The translations under genes were made by a program, and so were the position numbers. Below are positions 26,781 through 38,658 of a DNA stretch of 64,000 nucleotides, piece after piece; within the stretch, counting starts at the first letter, position 1, and each line of letters opens with the position of its first letter. Below the pieces are notes generated by a model. That model was not told the DNA's origin and searched no databases. It saw only the letters and a list, made by a program, of their open reading frames with translations. The stretch comes from Pleodorina starrii (taxonomy: Eukaryota; Chlorophyta; Chlorophyceae; Chlamydomonadales; Volvocaceae), in assembly GCA_030267565.1 (NCBI GenBank), contig BRXU01000032.1, positions 496,001 to 560,000 of the forward strand. Direction: 5' to 3'.

Positions 26781-27493
26781 CTGTCCACGGAGTAACCAAC
26801 CCAAAACGGATCATCCTTCACTGGCGTGCGTGTATCGTGCCGACAAAACAGCGTTTATTTATACTCAACGAATACGTGCATGTTGTTGCCTATCCAACGT
26901 GTCGAATCATGTTCAACATTGACCGCACTTTGTTCGGAAAGCAGTGAAAATACAGTGATGCGAGTATCTACCCACCTGTAAGAAATGGCTCGAAAACACG
27001 AGCTCCATGCCGTACCTGCAAATGTTATGGCGTGCGCGTTAATGGCTTTGCGTGCGCATATTTATGAGCCTTGGCAACCAGTGAACGCGCAGTGCTCTCC
27101 AACAAACAAGCAACAGCAACGACATGCAGTCGTTTTCAATCAATCTAGCTGTCTTCCCGATCCGCGATCCACTGCGATATGCTTGCCATCTTCGCTCCGA
27201 CTCACATGTACTCATCCTGCAGAGGCAAGACGGGTCGCAACGTTGTTAACCGCATTTTAAGTATCAATCTGAAAAGTGGTGGATATGCACCGTCAGTTGG
27301 CAGGCAGTCGAAACCTTAAGACCCATGGATATGATCCATATATTTCGCCACGAAATTATCTGCTCCGGTCATCACGAAATTTGGGACTGGGCCGTCAGCT
27401 GTTGCAGCCCAACGCTCACGCCGCCAACTGTTCATCCGGCGATATTCTTCACTATGAGTTTAGGGTCCCCAACAGCTTCAACCTCTATCCCAC

Positions 27494-28674
27494 CTGGGTC
27501 TCCATCCAGAATCCGATGCCGCCTTTACCGTAGCCGCCGAAGCCTGAACGAGACTGCAGGTCGGCACGTGATTAGTCAGGCATTGCAGGTGGGAGGTTGG
27601 CACAACCCAAATGGTTTGGCCGTACAGCGATGTAATGACGGATAGTAGTAGCAGCAACAGTACCAACAAGGCGGACAGTTAAATGACAGACTATCTAATA
27701 ATTTATCAAAAAAGGGGTACATGATGCCCTATAAGTCTGTTTCACCATTTTCACATGCCCCACGGTAATTAGATCGAAACCACGAAATAAGACTAGCAAT
27801 AACGTTGAGCCAAACATTTCAACTTACCAATTTATCGAACGAAAAGGTGATGCGGGTGTTGAGGGTGCTGATAATCTTTGTCTTGTACGTGTAACCACCG
27901 CCACCGCCGGAGAATGAGAACTGCATAGCAATTAACCCAACGAGTGGCATTACATTGCAGTCGAGTGCGTATGTGGCACACAATTGAGGAGCCTTGCCAT
28001 GGTATTGCCTGGGCGACCGCCGCTGCTTTGCACGAACGCTTTACCAGACGCATAATGCACACATGCGCAGAAGCAGTCCGATGTACGAGCGGTGACAAGC
28101 AATTGATCACCGACACGCATCGGTCGAATCTTCGAGCCAAATCGGTAAACAACGCCAGAAACCGATCCCCCTATTTACCGATATTATACGGTAGATTTGG
28201 TAAATACGCCAGGGTAAAGCAAATCACACCTTGGTGAACTTCTTATCGGTCGCCTGCTGCAAGGCATCCAGCTGTTTGCCGGCCACCACACCACCAACTC
28301 CCGTAACAGCGGGGTCGATGTTGAGGTTACCCAAGACAGCGCTTTTGTCCAGGTAAGACTGCGCTCGTTGCAGGCAAAGGCAGGGCGGGCCCACATTCAT
28401 TGTCACGTTCGTTGTGATTGTCAGCAGTCACATCTATCAGTCTTGTGCAGAGTTATAATATCTGGCCGCCGTTGCAGATAGATATTCATCAAATACTAAA
28501 TTACGAGGATTAAACCTGGCCTTCATTAAGCAGCCTTAGCGGGTTAAAATGAAACCCGCTGCTGCTATGCGAATGCGAGGAATTTGCCTTCGCAGCCCCC
28601 CCTCCCCCGGTGCGTGGGCGTACCTGCGTCCGCAGCATGAGCTGCTGCAGCCGTTCTTGGCCCTCGAAAATTCC
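27494..28674 (-). CDS. Giant extracellular-protein gene, exons upstream of LINE copy B
   Basis: Four phase-0 exons: 28624-28674 (GIFEGQERLQQLMLRTQ), 28230-28358 (SYLDKSAVLGNLNIDPAV...), 27828-27920 (FSFSGGGGGYTYKTKIIST...) and 27494-27553 (SRSGFGGYGKGGIGFWMETQ). Donors are GTACGC, GTGTGA, GTAAGT and GTGGGA. All four are multiples of three and read through without a stop. No named domain is recognised. Introns 27554-27827 and 27921-28229 hold nothing else. The intron 28675-29397 holds nothing I can support. Confidence 0.72.
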
Positions 28675-29397
28675 CTGTATCAGGCAGGTCACCGCTTACT
28701 TCGTCATACAAAAAGCCAAGGCAAGCCCCAACATCATGTGGATTTGCGGTTCGCTGCATACCCTGGGACCGGACCGTTCCACAGGACAGATTGGAGATTG
28801 AAAAGCGACATGAGTGTGGATAGGTGAAAGGACGACCGTGCATTTTTTGGGCGGGACCCCAGCGCGAAACAAAATACATGTACAAATGCAATGTACAATT
28901 GCATTCATTGAGCAGCTCCAGCTGACGCTATCCATGGCACAAAGCCGTCCCTACTTGACCCGCGATGTCGCCAACCTGCCTAACAGTGCATTAACTCCAT
29001 CATGATAACGAACCCGCCCTGCATACATTGCCCGCCCAATCGTTCCTCATATTGGAATTCTGACGCGACGTCGTGGAATTAATCTTCGTTTCGGCAACCA
29101 TCTATATTTGCATGGCGAACATTCTCCCCGCGACCACGCCACAGCAGCTCTGCTAGCCGGTCCGACCGCCTTGACGCATATTACTATTACAAAGGACAAA
29201 CCATGATGGGCAAACTGCTGGTTGTCGGACGCCAAGCCGCAAATTGCACGTCCTTTTTCCGGCTTCAAGGAAGCCGACACCAACCCCTTGTCACCAACGT
29301 TCATGTTGGTTACCGTCTTCCAGTCTGTCCTTGAGAGACCGGATCAGCCTACAATAATACGCGTTTGAATAGAGCCTAGCGCTCGTACAAAACTCAC

Positions 29398-29545
29398 CTG
29401 CGTGAATGCTGGCTCTTCCTCAAGGTCGCCCTTCGGAATGTCTCGGCCTTCGAACGCCATTTTATTCCTGCAAGGCATGCCGCAAACTCCCTTCCGTTTG
29501 ACACTGTTCCATTGGCCATCCACGTACCAAACGCGGCAAGGAAGT
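29398..29545 (-). CDS. Giant extracellular-protein gene, exon with uncertain acceptor
   Basis: The reading frame VWYVDGQWNSVKRKGVCG... to EEEPAFTQ ends at a consensus donor (ACGCAG then GTGAGT) in phase 0 and joins in phase to 28624-28674. The 5' boundary is not clear, as no strong acceptor is seen close by. Cys- and charge-rich, no known domain. Confidence 0.5.
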
Positions 29546-29814
29546 GTTTCCACTCGCACAACAATACACAACAATACATTGGCCGTATGTACTCATGAAT
29601 GGGATTTCTCGCCGATCTTACCTGTCGGGGTGCGACTCGAGGCTCTGATGCCACAAGCCCTCCAGGGCGCCCTGAACCATACCGTTCACTTCCTGCTGCC
29701 CCGGCTGCGGACATAGAAATCGCATTGAATTGTATGTCAATAACATTCAGCATCGGAGACTAGTTCTGTGAATTTAATATGTACCGGTATGCAAATCTGG
29801 CGGACTTCCTTCAT

Positions 29815-29859
29815 CATGGAAGCATCAATAATCAACGAGTCGCCCATACCAACACAGAT
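29815..29859. repeat. 45-bp direct repeat, left copy
   Basis: catggaagcatcaataatc... is repeated at 30728-30772 with two mismatches. The two copies flank the inverted-repeat element 29915-30719. The left copy is followed by shorter degenerate repeats of the same AT-rich sequence. Confidence 0.75.
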
Positions 29860-29914
29860 GGAAGCAGCAATAATCATCATTGAAGCATCAATGATCATCA
29901 TGGAACCCATGGAA

Positions 29915-30719
29915 TCACTAAAAGACAGAAGTTCGGGCCCGAACGTTTAGAGGGCCCTGTGCCCACTTAATGGCCGCTGCCGGACCCAGGCCTGCACCGT
30001 TTGTCGCCGGACTTTTTCCGTAATAATCCTTACTAGTTAAGGTGTGTACTATAAAACAAATTGTAATGAATGCGGGTTCAATTTTAGCCAGGGTTTGAGT
30101 ACAAACGTGACCGAGCCGTCCGCCAGGACCACCGATCGTACCCCTACCGGAAAATGGTCATCTCCAGTCGCCAATTCATGCCAATAGCCCAGCGCCCCAC
30201 AACCTCGTCTTATGAACACACAATACGGTAGAATCGTGGCGAAGCGGGCGTGCAATTCACTAATGGAACGTAAATGGCGGTCATGGGAGTCCGTCCACAC
30301 CCACGGCCACCCCTACCCCATGCTGAGCCTAAGGGTAAATGCCAACGCAAGCCCTTTCGCGTCCGAAAGCTCTAAGCGCCTCCCGCGCATACCAAAAGTA
30401 GCTGCTATGTGGGGAAAATCATGTACAATGGGCGCCGTCGCAAGAAAAGGACTCCTACGTGAACAGCGTCTCTTGGACTAAACGCCCTGCTCAGAGCCAA
30501 GAGCTGCGGCTGCGCTTCAGGCCACGTACGGCGCTTTGCTCGCACACCCCTGTGGCCTTATGTTGGTTAGACCAGTACGACGGATGCGCATTGAGCCTAG
30601 GAGCCACGCACGCTTTGCAGATTTAAAAAATTCGATAGAGAAAAGGAGTTCAGGCAGGTCAAGTGCCTGGGGGTGTGGAACGGTGTGCAGTTTGAGCCCG
30701 AACTTCTGTCTTTTAGTGA
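29915..30719. mobile_element. MITE-like element with 24-bp terminal inverted repeats
   Basis: tcactaaaagacagaagttc at 29915 and its exact reverse complement ending at 30719 form perfect 24-bp terminal inverted repeats (29915-29938 and 30696-30719), extending inward with two mismatches to about 31 bp. The 805-bp interior has no convincing coding region, so this looks like a non-autonomous DNA transposon. No clean short target-site duplication is visible. It lies in a host intron between exons 30805-30900 and 29398-29545. Confidence 0.7.
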
Positions 30720-30727
30720 ATAGTCAC

Positions 30728-30772
30728 CATGGAAGCATCAATAATCAACGGGTCGTCCATACCAACACAGAT
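30728..30772. repeat. 45-bp direct repeat, right copy
   Basis: Counterpart of 29815-29859, immediately outside the right inverted repeat and close to the donor of the exon 30805-30900. Confidence 0.75.
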
Positions 30773-30804
30773 TTGGTTATCCACGTGCATAGCCCCCTGC
30801 TCAC

Positions 30805-31988
30805 CTGGTACACGGGAAGCGCGGAATCACTCTCGTCCTCAAGCGCCTCAGCCGTCATGTCATCGTACACTTCCAGCACGCGCTTCCAGCCATCAAGCGC
30901 CTGCAATAAGGTTATAAAGAAACTGACATAATTAATTATTCTCCTTATAAAACCCATGCTGCTGTACGTGTTAAAGACCAATTATTGACAGCAAGCAAAC
31001 GAATTTGTGAACCGCACGTATATGATCAGGGAGGTGGTGCTAGGGGAGAGCTCACAATGTAGCAAGCGAATTGACGGGTCTGCAAGGTAGCGCAGCACGT
31101 ATGGTGTACATTGGCACGGCCTTCATAAGATTTCACACCTGGGTGAGCTTGTCTACAGCGTCCGAGTCTGGCTTAGCCTTCGCATTCTCTGCATCCAAGA
31201 GCTTCTGAGCTTGGGGCAAGATCACCTGCTCGATATGGTAAACACTGCAAGGCGCACACAACACGGACAGCGATGACGGAGGAACATTTTATCCCCGGGA
31301 AAAAGCATGCGCCAAGATAGATGTATGATTGGTAATCCGAGCAACAGCACCAGCAACCAAACCGGTGGGTGAAGCTGTTATGTTATGTTATGCGTCATGT
31401 TCTGCAGCTGCGAAAGGAATTCCGGCATGCAAAGGTAGATAGGGTAGCCACATGTCCTCAGTTTGATGACTAGTATTCAGCCAGCACGTATCAAGTCGAC
31501 ACCCAGAAAAAGTGCGTGTCCCATCGCAGTTTGAACGGTAAACCCACCTGTGCCAGGCAGTGCCGTCCATTTTCTGTTTGATGTCCCACGCTGGCACCCC
31601 CATCGTTGTTGAGGCGGAGCAGGTGCGTGGGTCGAAGCTCAATAAGTCTTGCAGAATAAACCTGCGATGCACCAAACGGCGTGGCATGCATCGAGCAGCA
31701 GTCCTAAGTTTGGTACTGCGACCAAGCGGTTGCTGAAGTTATGCTGACTAGAAGCAAGACAATATTTGCGAAATTGGGGAGGTGACACGCTTGGCAACCA
31801 GAACGATGAGCACGCATGTCCATCTTGTAGCGTGAGACTTACTGAATGGCGAACGTGGGCGCCAGAATCATGTCCGCGTTGCGGCCTGTGAGCTGAGCCG
31901 TGGAGGTCTTTGGCGTGGAGAAACCTTCCTCCCTGGTGACCGTGAGCTTGTAGAAGGACTCATCCTCGCCGATATCGGTGAACGTGTC
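30805..31988 (-). CDS. Giant extracellular-protein gene, exons 30.8-32.0 kb
   Basis: Exons 31843-31988 (DTFTDIGEDESFYKLTV...), 31548-31647 (LIELRPTHLLRLNNDGGAS...), 31139-31244 (VYHIEQVILPQAQKLLDAEN...) and 30805-30900 (ALDGWKRVLEVYDDMTAEAL...). Donors are GTAAGT, GTGGGT, GTGTGA and GTGAGC. The 31843 to 31647 and 31139 to 30900 junctions keep phase. Between 31548 and 31244 the phases disagree, so a small exon is probably missing. Part of it is Ala/Glu/Lys-rich and probably helical. Confidence 0.65.
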
Positions 31989-32323
31989 CTACGCGTCATT
32001 ATCACATACAATCACGCATCGCAGTGTATGCAACTGTGGTGGTCTCGAAACTAAAGGTACGGCTCCGTGCAAACATGATACATATGGCGTAAAACACGCA
32101 TGAAGCGAAATGCCACAAAGCTGCGCATGCACAGCTGCAGGCAAAAGTGCACCGTCACGATGCCCTCACTAGACGGTGGCCCTACATGGCAAGTACTTGC
32201 GAGTATTTAAGACACCCTTTTGTTGCATTATAAAACACCCTTCCTTGGCTAGCTGTTGCGCAGTGATTTACGAATCAACCCCATCGTCTGTGCAGTATAC
32301 ACCAGAAATCAACCTGTACGCAC

Positions 32324-33805
32324 CTCCGTAATCAGTTGAGCGACACCGTTATCATTAATGAGGCCTTGGCATAACTCAAAGCCCAGTCCTGCGCACTGTG
32401 GGCCCAACAAAGAAGAAATCCATCTTCAGGTCAAGTTGGACATGCAGATATCTAGCCATGGTAAGACCTAGGTCATTACCGGCCTTATCCCGTGTCGTTA
32501 CCATTCGATCGCGATTAATGTAATAGTTTTCATGAGTAGTTGCCTTACCGCTTGAAGACGGGGATGGAGTCGGGTACCTGCGAGCAGAAGAGTATGCTTG
32601 CTTCCGTGGGAGGAGGCGAGCCTGGTAACCGACTGCGCTATCTGCCGCGGGGCGGTGTAATGGGCAGAAGACGCAGCGGAAACCTGTCAGTACTGACTAA
32701 ATGAACTCGCGAAATTGCTCTTTCCGTCGCGCTCAGCGCGACTTGCACTTCGCTCTCACCGGTACGGCCAGGCCGTACCGCCAACGAACAGCCGAGAACG
32801 CTCTCGGCAAATACACAGAAAACCTTGGTTTTCTTCGTTTCACTCAGAAAACCTTCAGGTTTGATTTCTGGGCACGCCCCGGTGATGATGGCGGAAAACA
32901 ATAATTGAGACATGAATTGTAAGTTACAGTTGACGATGCTGCACCCTCTTTATTATCTACGGACGTCGGGTGAATAAATCCGACTGGTTATTATTGTGGA
33001 CAGGACCATATTTCTTTGCCAAATGGCTTGTAGCGGAGACAATAGCAAGGAAAGAAGTAAAAGCAGAAGGGCAATATCAGTCAAGCATACATGCATGGTT
33101 GTTTGATGACCTTCGTGCAGCCCATCAAGCCTCCTTGAAAGCCGAAGGATCCTCCCCGCAAAAAAACATTTGCTTACCGATGAAAAGTCCGCCTTGTGGC
33201 CGATGCCCAGGGTAGACTTCGCGCAACTTGGTTGCTGCGCGTGGATGGTGGAGGCGGGGCAACTAATTAAATCTATTTGATGCAGGTGCCTTGCCAATTC
33301 ATTAGAAGGTAGCGGGCATCAAGCTTGTTCCAGATAGCTCAAGCTAGGCAAGCAAGCATGTATACAGTATATAATGCTACCCCAAACATTGTCTACGGGT
33401 CTGGGGACACAGCTGGCGGTTGCTTGGCGCGATCTCGCTACTTGAGATCATCGAAACAGTTGAAGAATACACGGCTACGACGTCGCCGGCCCGCCGTTTG
33501 GGGGCCACCGGCCGTGCAGAATAAAGTACCGCAATCCGCTATATATTTCACTAGCGCGAAAGAACATACAAACTGTAGCATGAAAACAATGACATACTTA
33601 CGATATCAGCAAAGAACTGAAGGAAAGAGTTGGGATCGTCCTCGCCATACTTTATTCCGTCACCGGTCTCAGCCTCCAGCAGTCCCTGGTTGCCTGGATT
33701 CACCAGGTAAGGGTCCTGTGGGACAGCAGATGCGTCCCGGAACACATGGCGAGCCTCGATCCTCGATATCTTCCACGTATCATGGTAGCCTGACGTTTCA
33801 TTCAC
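32324..33805 (-). CDS. Giant extracellular-protein gene, exons 32.3-33.8 kb
   Basis: Exons 33602-33805 (VNETSGYHDTWKISRIEARH...FLQFFADI), 33178-33234 (QPSCAKSTLGIGHKADFSS) and 32324-32395 (CAGLGFELCQGLINDNGV...). Each is a multiple of three in phase 0, with donors GTAAGT, GTAAGC and GTGCGT. An extra small exon around 32560-32580 is possible but its phase does not fit. The last exon joins in phase to 31843-31988. No named domain. A hairpin-rich repeat lies in the intron 32396-33177. Confidence 0.67.
32686..32833. repeat. Cluster of five short perfect hairpins
   Basis: Consecutive palindromes at 32686-32697 (GTCAGTACTGAC), 32726-32742, 32761-32779 (GGTACGGCC/GGCCGTACC arms), 32791-32808 (GCCGAGA/TCTCGGC arms) and 32818-32833 (GAAAACC/GGTTTTC arms). 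About 40 bp at its right end (to about 32860) recur on the minus strand at 47625-47680. Probably part of an unknown, structure-rich intronic repeat family. Confidence 0.6.
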
Positions 33806-33936
33806 CTGCCTGTCTGTGTTCTTATACAGCACACATAGAGAAAAATATAGATCAAACTGATAACGACTTGATCCTAGAGTCTCAACGGTGTCAGGTTCAA
33901 AACGGCACACCACGGAAAGCCATTTATAACAAATGT

Positions 33937-33950
33937 GATCCCTGCGGCAT
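33937..33950. repeat. SINE target-site duplication, left
   Basis: gatccctgcggcat, repeated at 34380-34393 with one mismatch (gacccctgcggcat). Confidence 0.85.
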
Positions 33951-34347
33951 CCCCTAGGAAGTGCCTGAGAGTTAGGGCACTGAATTGGTGACCGAGAGGT
34001 CACCAATTCGACCCCGGCCTGCGCAGAGGGCTGGGTGACCGATGGGGGCCCTGGTGTGGGAACGAACAGCAGGTGATCGCATGGCTCTTTAGCCATGTCC
34101 CTGTCCCCTGCACTGGTAGAACTCATCACGGTTGAATGTTCAACGATGATGTGTCTGGCATATCTGGGAAGAATGCGTGCGGGTACCCAGATGTGATCTG
34201 AGTGAGACGGAGTCCAGACACTGAGTGGGTGGGAGAAGCAACCCATCTTAGTCAAAAAGGCGGTCACCGCGGTAATGGGCTGTACCCGCCGATGAGGCAT
34301 CAGTCTGTTCCCTTAACCCACGCAAGGGCTAACGGTCCAGCGTAATA

Positions 34348-34378
<31 letters not shown>

Positions 34379-34379
34379 T
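33951..34379 (+). mobile_element. tRNA-type SINE, 429 bp
   Basis: The head is tRNA-like: an A-box-like gcctgagagttagggc, then GAGAGGTCACCAATTCGACC, which is a variable-loop/T-arm type B box. The body is unrelated to tRNA and the 3' end is (CTTT)8. A 14-bp target-site duplication with one mismatch brackets it. It is intronic, 31 bp from the donor of exon 34411-34567. Its transposing LINE partner is unknown: the (CTTT)n tail differs from the (TAT)n tail of the two LINEs here. Confidence 0.85.
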
Positions 34380-34393
34380 GACCCCTGCGGCAT
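34380..34393. repeat. SINE target-site duplication, right
   Basis: gacccctgcggcat directly after the (CTTT)n tail. Confidence 0.85.
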
Positions 34394-34410
34394 TTAAAAT
34401 TTTCGCCTAC

Positions 34411-35949
34411 CTTCGCAAAGGCCATTGTGAGGTCCTTCACATCAACCTTCACGGGTATGTCGTCACTCTTAGCCAGCAGTCGCGCGAGCGTGAGATATGC
34501 CTCTGGAACCACTTGATTTCGCAACAAGCCAGCCACTGTGTTCAAAGTCCCTTCATCCGCGTCTTGACTGCGGTGCAAAGAAGAATTGGGAATGTTGTCA
34601 AGATGTTGTCGACCTTGCACCTTGTTTATAACATCAACACGTGCATTGATAAACGAATCAGCTTTGGGCTGGTGCGACGCCCCATTACTTACACTCCGGC
34701 GTACTCGAAGATGTTGGTAACGAGTTCCTTAGCCGTTGTGTTGCGCAGGAGTACCATGCCGGAACCACGACCCATCGCGTTCTTGGGGTCGATATAGTAC
34801 GGAGCGGTATACCCATTCTTAAGAAGCCATTGCTGGACCTTGGTGCTCGCTTGTGTCTTGTTCCAAACCTCCCACTGTAGATGGGGGGGGTACACCAGGT
34901 TGGGTTGTAGGAGGTCGCGAAATATCGTGGTATTGAGTGCAGCATCTACCCACATATAAGAAGCGAACAACGTCCCCATTCAGGGCGTCACAAGTGCCTT
35001 TGTAAATAGCCATACTATTACACACGTATGCGAATCCCTGAGAACCATAAGTACGAACCACATGAGGTAATAACACTTTGTGCATATCTCAAAAGCCCCT
35101 GAACTGCCAGTCCGTTCGTGTAATGAACCTGTAACCTTCTTCGACAATTGAGGTAGGGCATCCTAAGCCCCCCACCCCCCACCCCCACCACACGACACTA
35201 ATAAAAGCTACAAACACTGAAGTCACGGACTAGTGGAATTTATATGGGCTACTGCCTGATTTACTTACCCCTGGGATGGCGTCTCTTATAGCAACTTTGT
35301 TCTCCGACTCAATCAGGTCCTTGAGATTTGCGAAGTACGATCCGATACCGACACCGGTGTTGATTAAGTCCGCCAGATCGTATGCCGAGAGCAGTCCCTC
35401 GCCAACCTTCCCTGCAACCTTCGCAATCTTCTGGCCCGTGGTTGTAGCTGCCTTGGTGGTTTTGGTGACCTCCTTGATTGCATTCATCCTCTTCAGGGTT
35501 CCCTTTGCGGCTTTCCCCGCGGTGCTGACCACCTTGCTCGTGGCTTTGACGATGTTGTCCACCTGCTCAACGGCGGGCAGTCCGGCATCCGAGGTGAGCA
35601 CTTACCAACATCGTTGACAATATCTTGGCAATTTGTTGTTGTATTTAGGAACACGTACCTCGCTCCGTAGTATCCACGGGCAAATTGATTGATCCAGCTC
35701 AGCAACAACTTCCATCCAGAACTTGCAGACATGCTCCCACATATTGGAACCCCATTGTCCAAGCATAGAATGTCTGATGGCAAGCCCATGCCTAACAATC
35801 TCATCATCAGCCGAAATAACAGCTAAATAACATCACATCCCACATACTGTACCACTTGCCTTGTCGGCCAACTTCTTGACCTCCTGTACTCCCTCTGCCA
35901 AGTCCTCAGATTTACCGAAGACGTAGAATGGAATAGCGTTGAGCAACGA
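34411..35949 (-). CDS. Giant extracellular-protein gene, exons 34.4-35.9 kb
   Basis: Exons 35860-35949 (SLLNAIPFYVFGKSEDLAEG...), 35659-35721 (FWMEVVAELDQSICPWILRSE region), 35269-35562 (VDNIVKATSKVVSTAGKAAK...), 34693-34945 (DAALNTTIFRDLLQPNLVYP...) and 34411-34567 (QDADEGTLNTVAGLLRNQVV...). Most junctions keep phase; 35269 to 34945 does not, so an exon is missing there. The first donor is GC rather than GT (GACAAG then GCAAGT). The 98-codon exon is Lys/Thr/Ala-rich and probably helical. No named domain. Confidence 0.68.
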
Positions 35950-36200
35950 CTGAAGGGGCGGGGGGAGGTCGTTGTTTCTGTCAAGTCACACTGTCACTTC
36001 TATCCCTTAAAACGGATTATACGTTATTTTATCCACAGTATCTGCAAGGTAAGCTGTCACTGTGTTCGTGCACTCGCAAACATGACCTCGCAAACCATTC
36101 CGGAGTGATACTTGAGAAATGCATTTCTTGATCGGTAGTTTGCAAGCAACTTAATGCCCTTATTGCATTGAACATGAATGATTTGTTGCGTAGCACTTAC

Positions 36201-37549
36201 CCATGGTAATGCCTTCGTAAGCATCTCCAGCTGAGGACCGCCGCACTCAGCTTGGTAGTTGGTGACCATAGAAAGCCTGCGGCATTCAGAGAATGTATGG
36301 TCGAAACGCGCATAAATGTAGGATACCCCTGTTCTTCGCGTGAAATAGAGAATAGTTTATCGTTAAACAATTAAAGTTATACAGCCATCGACAGGCACCC
36401 TTGCAGTTGCAGTTTGCCCCGACATTCACTCTTTCAGTAAGATTCATGGATGGTCTCCGAAAAGCATAATCCTTCTCGTAATACACGCAGCGGAGGGACA
36501 GAGAACGTAAAGAGACTGTGCAGCAGATGTTAACAATTCCGCCGTGATAATTCGCCGGTAACCCGTATTGTGTAATAAAGGAGGGTGAATAGAGCGAACT
36601 TGGAACAGCGACGAAGAGCCGTTTTTTGCACTATTAGGCTGTTTCGGAGTAAGACGGCCGAGAATTCCGGTCATTGCGTGAACTTTGCACAAGGACCAAA
36701 CCAAATGCGCACGTAACGTGACCAGTAACCGGGCGATAATAACTTACTTGACACCCGTCGAAATGCTTCCCACGAGTTCAGCGTAGCTGCCGTCTCCTGC
36801 ATACACAAAAGCACCAACACGGCGTGAAGAATGTGTCACCTACCGCCGGGGCAAGAAGCATGTGGCAAATGGCCGAGCGGCACTCAGTGTCACAATCGGC
36901 CATATGAAACTGGAAAACTGCATCACGACGAACGCATCCTAATATTCACCTGGGGGGTCTCGCAAGATGAGCAGCGGTACTGGGATGGGTACATCAATGT
37001 ATCCAGAGCCACTCCGAACCTCGGTGCCTTCGATAATAGCGTATAGCCTAAACTGTCGGGACGGCCAGCCGCTTGTTTCAACGACAGATATGGACAGCGG
37101 CTGCGCGTACGCAGTCAGCTGTGCGAAGTTTGGTGCACCGGCTTTGATGGAATATGTATACTCCGTTAAGCTGGTTATTTCATCAACGGACACCTGCACA
37201 AGTAAACACATACGCATCATTACGGCTTCAGCTGTCCGTCGCAAGGAAGCAAGAGGTTAGGACGGGCGGACAACCCAGAAGACGGTTGCTTTGTTTTGCG
37301 CATACACATGCATTAATGTTATCATCAGCTACACCCTGCTGTTGCAAACATACGGAAACCCGAACTAGATGCAACCGATCTGTAGTCTGCATATCGTTAC
37401 CTGTTGTACGCAGCCATTTTTCTCTGGCTTGCATTTGTTGCTGTCGTCAGCCCCGATGCTGTCCTGTATCAACAGAGACGTGGAAACATCGTCGCAGCGC
37501 TGTCGGCCGTACATTTGGTACATCCGGACACGGGCGATGTACTCAACAC
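36201..37549 (-). CDS. Giant extracellular-protein gene, exons with LRDPPG motif
   Basis: Exons 37401-37549 (VEYIARVRMYQMYGRQRC...), 36950-37193 (VSVDEITSLTEYTYSIKAG... to PIPVPLLILRDPP), 36748-36796 and 36201-36276 (LSMVTNYQAECGGPQ...). Splicing 36950 to 36796 recreates LRDPPGDGSYAEL in phase; all these junctions keep phase. A PVPLLILRDPPG-type motif followed by SYA is conserved in some very large surface proteins of protists, as I recall, but I cannot name the family. The stretch 35950-36200 and the intron 36277-36747 show nothing else. Confidence 0.72.
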
Positions 37550-37877
37550 CTGCATGCATTGGACGGGGAGGCGTTTGGTGCGTCGCGGCATTGCCTTCAA
37601 TTGCCATTCCCTAAAGATGAACTCCTTAACTCCGATGAACACTGTGATCCGTGCGATGGCCCAGCTCTTGAACGATTACGCCACATGCGATGGAGATAAT
37701 TCCCAATGCTTCTAAAGCCAGCCAAACCACGCCTGCATTTGCTAAGCGATGTGACATGCGTTCCCGCTCAGGATACATTCGTAACACTGCGCTTGAGATA
37801 CCACCGGCGAATGAGAGCACGCCCTTGTGCAATGGATAACATCACTGGCCACACAGGCCAAACAGTGGCATACGTAC

Positions 37878-37962
37878 CTCTCCTTAAAGTTACTACGTCC
37901 TTGCCAACAAGGGCTGAATCAGGGGGCATGAAGGCGTCGTATACTGCCTGGTATGCTGCACC
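37878..37962 (-). CDS. Giant extracellular-protein gene, exon at 37.9 kb
   Basis: GAAYQAVYDAFMPPDSALVG... between an acceptor (GGCCGACAG) and a GTACGT donor. The upstream junction is unresolved: direct joining from 38659 is out of frame, so 37963-38658 probably holds at least one more exon that I could not define. 37550-37877 is likewise unresolved. Confidence 0.5.
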
Positions 37963-38658
37963 CTGTCGGCCATAGACGTCATGCATGCATAGGGAGTAAA
38001 CACAAGTAATATGCATGTGGTGATGTGGTTAAGAGTCGTGTGCAACCACGTGGCAGCTGCCACATGGCGCATATGTATGCCGTACCTACGGCGGGTGATC
38101 GTCGTGCAGCCCTAATTTTATATAATTGCCTATTAAGTTGCTCCTGTCGCGAACCCTGAAGTCACGCACCAGGAGCCTGCTGCCTGCTGCTGGCGATTTC
38201 TCCCTAATTTCCGCCATTGGCTGACACCCGCTGTTGGCGTGTTCCCCTGATTCTATACGGCCGCTGTCCCGATGGCTGCCAAAAAGTCATCTTCCGAAAT
38301 CCATGCACCTTTTTGACAGAAGTATTTGTTCTTGCGCGGCTTTGCATGAATGAATAATGTTTGGGTGGCGGTACCATGGGGATACGGTGTACGTTATGTC
38401 TTACCCATTTGTCTGCTGCTGGACAACGCCGAGAGAGCGAGTAGGACCCGCAGAATGAAGGACCATCAGGCGTCGACCTGCGCATACAATAGCCGCGGTC
38501 CAACTTGATTAAAGAAACATATTTTACGTACGCCGGAATAACGTGCGCAGGGATTCAATCAGCAAAACGCGAAGATGTGGGCAAGCGTCTTCTCACCAAG
38601 CAGGTATGAAACTGTATGTTGTATAAGAAATTAACGGGCACAAGCGGTAAACTCTTAC

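Noticed and set aside
37404..37715. Plus-strand frame with a signal-peptide-like start
   Set aside because: The minus strand here has an exon with acceptor, donor and correct phase to its neighbour (37401-37549), which explains the open stretch better.
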